Source: Listeria rocourtiae FSL F6-920
GTDB lineage: Bacteria > Bacillota > Bacilli > Lactobacillales > Listeriaceae
Assembly (NCBI RefSeq): GCF_000525975.1
Contig: NZ_AODK01000007.1
Location: forward strand, 62,001-126,000
DNA length: 64,000 nucleotides
Direction of reading: 5' to 3'
The position numbers and the translations under genes were made by a program. This document shows positions 60,576 through 64,000 of this stretch, one piece after another (the stretch's first letter is position 1; each line of letters begins with the position of its first letter). The notes under the pieces are model-generated. The model did not search any database and was not told the DNA's origin. It saw only the letters and a program-made list of their open reading frames with translations.

Positions 60576-61737
60576 GCTCCACCCATCCTTTAATATCAGC
60601 TTGTGTGTTTTTGACTTTCAATTCAATGACCGCTTGATCCAATTTCGCTAAAAGCTCTTTTAGCCAGGGACCCCCTTTTTTTCCGGTCCATTTCATCACA
60701 TCATCGCCACTCACATTAATTTCCCTACGTGACTGTACAGGAAGCGATTCAAATCGTAACTTTAAAGCAATCCAATCTGTCTCGCCTGCTCGAATAAATC
60801 GCGCTTTTTCAATCAATTCCACCGTATGCATTCCAGTAGCAAATAATTCATAATCGCTCCACTCTTGCTTATCAGCTAGATCGTAGGCCTTTGCTACTGC
60901 ACGAATCAATTTAGTTGGCAATTTCCACGCGCGCAAAAAAGAAATGACATTATCTGGTTTAACAGCCAGTGTGACAGTAAGCCACATTGTCTCATCATCG
61001 CAAATAGCTGCCAAATTCCAGACGCTCAAGCTATGAATCGCTTCACCTTGATTGGCAAAACCGGGTAAATAAGGCAACATATCGAGCTCAATGATTAATG
61101 GTAATGCAACTTTAACCGCCTCACCTCGCATCAATTTTACAAACTCTACAGTAATCCTTTCTATCGCTATGTTTTTTAAAAGGGTTATATTTTGTTGCAT
61201 TGCCTCATATGTACGCCTTTCCAGCGAGAAACCTAACTGGCTCACAAAACGAACACCACGCATCATTCGTAGTGCATCTTCATGAAATCGTTCCCAAGGC
61301 TCACCAACGGCTCGAATTTGTTTATTCATCATATCTTTTTGACCATCAAATGGATCGATGAAACGGCCGTCAAGCCCCATCGCAATAGCATTCATTGTAA
61401 AATCGCGACGCTCTAAATCTTTCTCCAAAGAGCGGATAAAAACCACTTCATCCGGGCGCCTGAAATCGGCATACGTTCCCTCTGTCCGAAATGTCGTAAT
61501 TTCATATATTTCACCCGCTTCTAACACAGAAACCGTTCCATGCTCAATCCCCGTATCAAAAGTCCGCATGAAAACTTGCTTCACTTCTTCTGGAAAAGCA
61601 CTCGTCGCGATATCAATGTCTGCTACATCTCGTTCTAACAGCGTATCGCGTACGGAGCCACCAACAAAATAAGCCTCAAAACCGGCCTGTTCTAGTTTTG
61701 CTAAAACAGGAACAGCCTTCTTAAAAATTTCTTTCAT
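60553..61737 (-). CDS. cca: CCA-adding tRNA nucleotidyltransferase
   Basis: Adds or repairs the CCA end of tRNAs. YFVGGSVRDTLLERDVADIDIATSA has the GG and DxD motifs of class II enzymes, RRDFTMNAIAM motif B, and DALRMMRGVRF motif D. 394 residues; TAGGAG precedes the ATG. Ten bases after mgsA. Matches lmo1905. Confidence 0.95.
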   Translation of the reverse strand: MKEIFKKAVPVLAKLEQAGFEAYFVGGSVRDTLLERDVADIDIATSAFPEEVKQVFMRTFDTGIEHGTVSVLEAGEIYEITTFRTEGTYADFRRPDEVVFIRSLEKDLERRDFTMNAIAMGLDGRFIDPFDGQKDMMNKQIRAVGEPWERFHEDALRMMRGVRFVSQLGFSLERRTYEAMQQNITLLKNIAIERITVEFVKLMRGEAVKVALPLIIELDMLPYLPGFANQGEAIHSLSVWNLAAICDDETMWLTVTLAVKPDNVISFLRAWKLPTKLIRAVAKAYDLADKQEWSDYELFATGMHTVELIEKARFIRAGETDWIALKLRFESLPVQSRREINVSGDDVMKWTGKKGGPWLKELLAKLDQAVIELKVKNTQADIKGWVEHVIDEST

Positions 61738-61747
61738 CCATAAACTC

Positions 61748-62153
61748 CTATTCCTCGTTACGTCTTAAATCGCGCCAATCCATAAACCCTTCCTGCAAAC
61801 CGCGCAATAAAACTTCCGCTGTTCCGATATTGGTCGCAAGTGGAATTTCATAAACATCACATAATCGAATAAGCGCTGTCACATCAGGTTCATGCGGTTG
61901 CGCTGCGAGTGGATCACGTAAAAAAAATCACCAAATCCATCTTGTTCTCTGAAATCCTAGAACCAATTTGTTGATCACCACCAAGAGGTCCTGACTGAAA
62001 GCGGTGTACCGAAAGTCCAGTCGCCTCCATAATCCGCAAGCCAGTCGTTCCTGTCGCGAATAAGGTATGTGGCTCTAAAATGATTTTGTAAGCAAGTGTG
62101 AGCTCCATCATCAATTCTTTTTTACGATCGTGTGCGATTAAGGCAATGTTCAT
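61748..62153 (-). CDS. mgsA: Methylglyoxal synthase (frame-shifted)
   Basis: Turns dihydroxyacetone phosphate into methylglyoxal. [25 protein letters not shown] (phosphate loop) and [14 protein letters not shown] with catalytic aspartate are present. An A8 run at 61920-61927 breaks the frame after DLVIF; with seven bases it reads [15 protein letters not shown] to a stop at 61748, 134 residues, the usual length. Within the mazG-dapB-mgsA-cca-birA operon. Matches lmo1906. Confidence 0.94.
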
Positions 62154-62170
62154 GTGTTAACCACTCCTCA

Positions 62171-62960
62171 TCAAATTAAATTTTCTAAACCGTAAACTAG
62201 CGTATCAAGCTCAGCCGTTTTACGAATCGAAAAAGCGACACCTGACATGAAAGAAATCCGATCGTAGGAATCGTGGCGAATTGTGAGACCTTGGCCCTCT
62301 GCACCGAATTGCACTTGCTGATGTGCAATCAAGCCTGGTAGACGCACGCTATGAATACGCATTCCTTCATAATCCGCGCCACGAGCTCCCTGCATTGTCT
62401 CCTCTTCCTCCGCAGCACCTTGTTGCTTCGACTCACGAACTTCCGCCATCATCTCCGCCGTTTTAACAGCCGTACCACTTGGAGCATCTAATTTGTTATC
62501 GTGATGAAGCTCCAATATCTCTACATCTGGGAAATACTTCGCTGCTTTTTGTGCAAACTGCATCATAAGAACTGCTCCAACTGCAAAATTTGGCGCAATA
62601 ATCGCACCAATTTTTTTTCGAGGCAGCGAGCTCTGTTAATTCTGTAATTTGTTCAGGTGTAAAGCCAGTCGTACCAACAACAGGGCTTACACCATGCGTT
62701 AATACTAATTTCGTATTGGAATAACCAACTTTTGGTGTAGTGAAATCAACCACTGCGTCTAGTTCCACACTCGTCAGTAGCTTTTCCAAATCACCAAATA
62801 CTGGTACATCTAGATTTGAAAAACCAGCAACCTCATTAATATTCTTCTCTTGCGGCGCATGATCGAGTACTGCAACAAGTTCCAAATCAACTTCACGAAG
62901 AACTGTTTTCACAACTTCATGCCCCATTCTACCCTTAAAACCTAATACTGCCACTCTCAT
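62171..62960 (-). CDS. dapB: 4-hydroxy-tetrahydrodipicolinate reductase (frame-shifted)
   Basis: Makes tetrahydrodipicolinate for lysine and meso-diaminopimelate. [14 protein letters not shown] binds NAD(P)[12 protein letters not shown], then [15 protein letters not shown] with the catalytic His and Lys. A T8 run at 62611-62618 breaks the frame after ASKK; with seven bases it reads [19 protein letters not shown], about 262 residues. Needed for cell-wall synthesis, so a real loss is improbable. Start immediately after the mazG stop (TAAATG). Matches lmo1907. Confidence 0.95.
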
Positions 62961-63290
62961 TTACTTGTCCTCCTTCTTGGTCCATCTATCGGCATCACGT
63001 TCCTTGAATTTCTTCATAACCGTATCGTGAGCCTCTTCTAAGCTAATATTTAGCGAATTTGCCATACAAATGAGAACAAATAAGACATCTCCTAGTTCAG
63101 CAGCAACCGTATTCTCAGGTTCGCTAGCTTTCTTTGGTTTCTCACCATAATAATGATTAATCTCACGCGCAAGTTCCCCTGTTTCCTCTGTCACGCGCGC
63201 CATCATCGCTAAAGGAGAAAAATATCCTTCTTCAAATTGACCAATCAACGCGTCTACCTCATCTTGTAATTGTTGCATCGTCTTTGCCAT
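62961..63290 (-). CDS. MazG-like nucleotide pyrophosphohydrolase (YpjD type)
   Basis: Small all-helical house-cleaning NTP pyrophosphatase, 109 residues. Metal site EETGELAREI and ELGDVLFVLI (EExxE plus ExxD). AAAGGAG ten bases before the ATG. First gene of the dapB operon, as ypjD in Bacillus. Matches lmo1908. Confidence 0.92.
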   Translation of the reverse strand: MAKTMQQLQDEVDALIGQFEEGYFSPLAMMARVTEETGELAREINHYYGEKPKKASEPENTVAAELGDVLFVLICMANSLNISLEEAHDTVMKKFKERDADRWTKKEDK

Positions 63291-63351
63291 GCTTTGTCTC
63301 GCTCCTTTTGTGGTAAACTAACGTAAGGCTTTATTTATCCACTTTACGTCT

Positions 63352-63368
63352 GCTATAATCATTATAGC
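63352..63368. promoter_or_regulatory. Palindromic shared -10 region of divergent mazG and yitT units
   Basis: GCTATAATCATTATAGC is a perfect 17-bp palindrome that offers TATAAT in both directions. Each lies at about 60-90 bases from a gene start. The -35 boxes are weak on both sides. Confidence 0.5.
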
Positions 63369-63445
63369 TAAGAAAACCTTGCTACGTCTACAAAAGGGAT
63401 TTATACATACCTTTCTAGTAATTCTATAACAAGGAGTGATTAACT

Positions 63446-64000
63446 TTGTGGCAAGACGTTCGTGTAAAAAATATTGTATTTATCTTACTCGGAACAACGA
63501 TTTATGGATTTGGACTTGTCAACTTCAATATTGCGAATAACCTTGGTGAGGGAGGCCTGACGGGTATCACCTTGTTACTACTACATTTCACAGGTATCGA
63601 TCCTGCTTACTCGAATCTTATTTTAAATATTCCACTCTTTTTTATCGGTTGGCGTATTTTAGGGAATCGTGCGCTTATTTATACGATCATCGGAACTATT
63701 GGATTGTCGCTGTCCTTATGGATTTTTCAGCGTGTTCCTTACCAACTTGATTTACATGAAGATCTTTTACTCGTAGCGCTTTTTGCTGGTGGCTTTACTG
63801 GAATTGGACTTGGATTTGTCTTCCGGTATGGTGGAACAACAGGTGGTAGTGATATTATCGCCCAAGTGTTGCACCGTAAAAAAGGCGTGAGCATGGGAAG
63901 AACTCTATTCGCCGTTGATGCTATTGTTTTGACGCTTTCATTGTCTTATTTAGATGTTCGCCAAGTAATGTATACGCTTGTTGCAGTTTTCATTGGCGCT
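63446..64000 (+). CDS. YitT family membrane protein, partial
   Basis: Membrane protein of the YitT (DUF161) family; at least five helices visible, function unknown. The TTG at 63446 follows AAGGAG with good spacing and gives WQDVRVKNIVFILLG, then NIANNLGEGGLTGIT and RYGGTTGGSDIIAQVLHRK, both family blocks. 185 codons are in the window with no stop; the C-terminal DUF2179 domain lies outside. Matches lmo1909. Confidence 0.88.
   Translation, partial: MWQDVRVKNIVFILLGTTIYGFGLVNFNIANNLGEGGLTGITLLLLHFTGIDPAYSNLILNIPLFFIGWRILGNRALIYTIIGTIGLSLSLWIFQRVPYQLDLHEDLLLVALFAGGFTGIGLGFVFRYGGTTGGSDIIAQVLHRKKGVSMGRTLFAVDAIVLTLSLSYLDVRQVMYTLVAVFIGA

Overview
The window is a stretch of chromosome from a low-GC Gram-positive bacterium of the Listeria type. 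The gene order matches from memory the block of Listeria monocytogenes running from lspA/lmo1845 to lmo1909: metal ABC transporter, ctpA, copZ/copA/csoR, deoD, msrAB, ypmRS, degV, ccpN-PDRP-ppdK, thyA-dfrA, fhs, mntR, cspD, pbuX-xpt, rnpB-gpsB, recU-pbp1A, nth-dnaD-asnS-aspB, dinG, panBCD, birA-cca-mgsA-dapB-mazG, yitT. Extra or missing genes relative to that block suggest a Listeria species outside the L. monocytogenes group. The species call is inference; no search was possible.

Layout: 1-1.6 kb has the start of lspA and a purine permease. 1.7-3.1 kb is a MATE exporter. 3.3-5.8 kb is a manganese-type ABC transporter behind an MntR-like operator. 5.9-8.2 kb has marR, ctpA and copZ. 8.3-10.2 kb is a pnuC-nadR nicotinamide riboside salvage module sitting between copZ and copA. 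10.3-19.2 kb has copA-csoR, a D,D-carboxypeptidase, deoD, yozE, an oxidoreductase, msrAB, ypmRS and degV. 19.4-25.5 kb has hemolysin III, LtrA and the CcpN/PDRP/PPDK gluconeogenic control set. 25.5-26.1 kb is a gene-free block of tandem structured repeats. 26.1-37.3 kb has tcyP, an MFS transporter, dfrA-thyA, an ABC-F protein, fhs, mntR, cspD, an RNase HI-like protein and a 5'-3' exonuclease. 37.4-39.5 kb is pbuX-xpt under a guanine riboswitch. 39.6-48.3 kb has a carboxypeptidase, rlmL-like methylase, RNase P RNA, gpsB, ypsA, yppE, recU and PBP1A. 48.3-64 kb has DNA repair and replication, asparagine, pantothenate, biotin, tRNA and lysine genes and the start of a YitT protein.

Two features stand out. 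First, the nadR gene encodes a helix-turn-helix NadR and its promoter carries a perfect TGTTTA-N6-TAAACA operator over the -10 box, so this nicotinamide riboside module looks self-regulated in the enterobacterial manner. Second, a pair of 123-bp-spaced tandem units at 25.76-25.98 kb share a 54-base identical core and a hairpin whose stem differs by paired changes, which suggests a tandem small-RNA family. Four dispersed copies of a large inverted-repeat intergenic element are also present (3.1, 28.8, 35.7 and 58.1 kb).

Sixteen genes are split by 17 one-base frame shifts, nearly all one extra base in an A or T run. They include housekeeping genes (dapB, thyA, recU, dinG), so the likeliest explanation is homopolymer error in the assembly rather than gene death. 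I give each as one full-length gene and mark the position of the shift.
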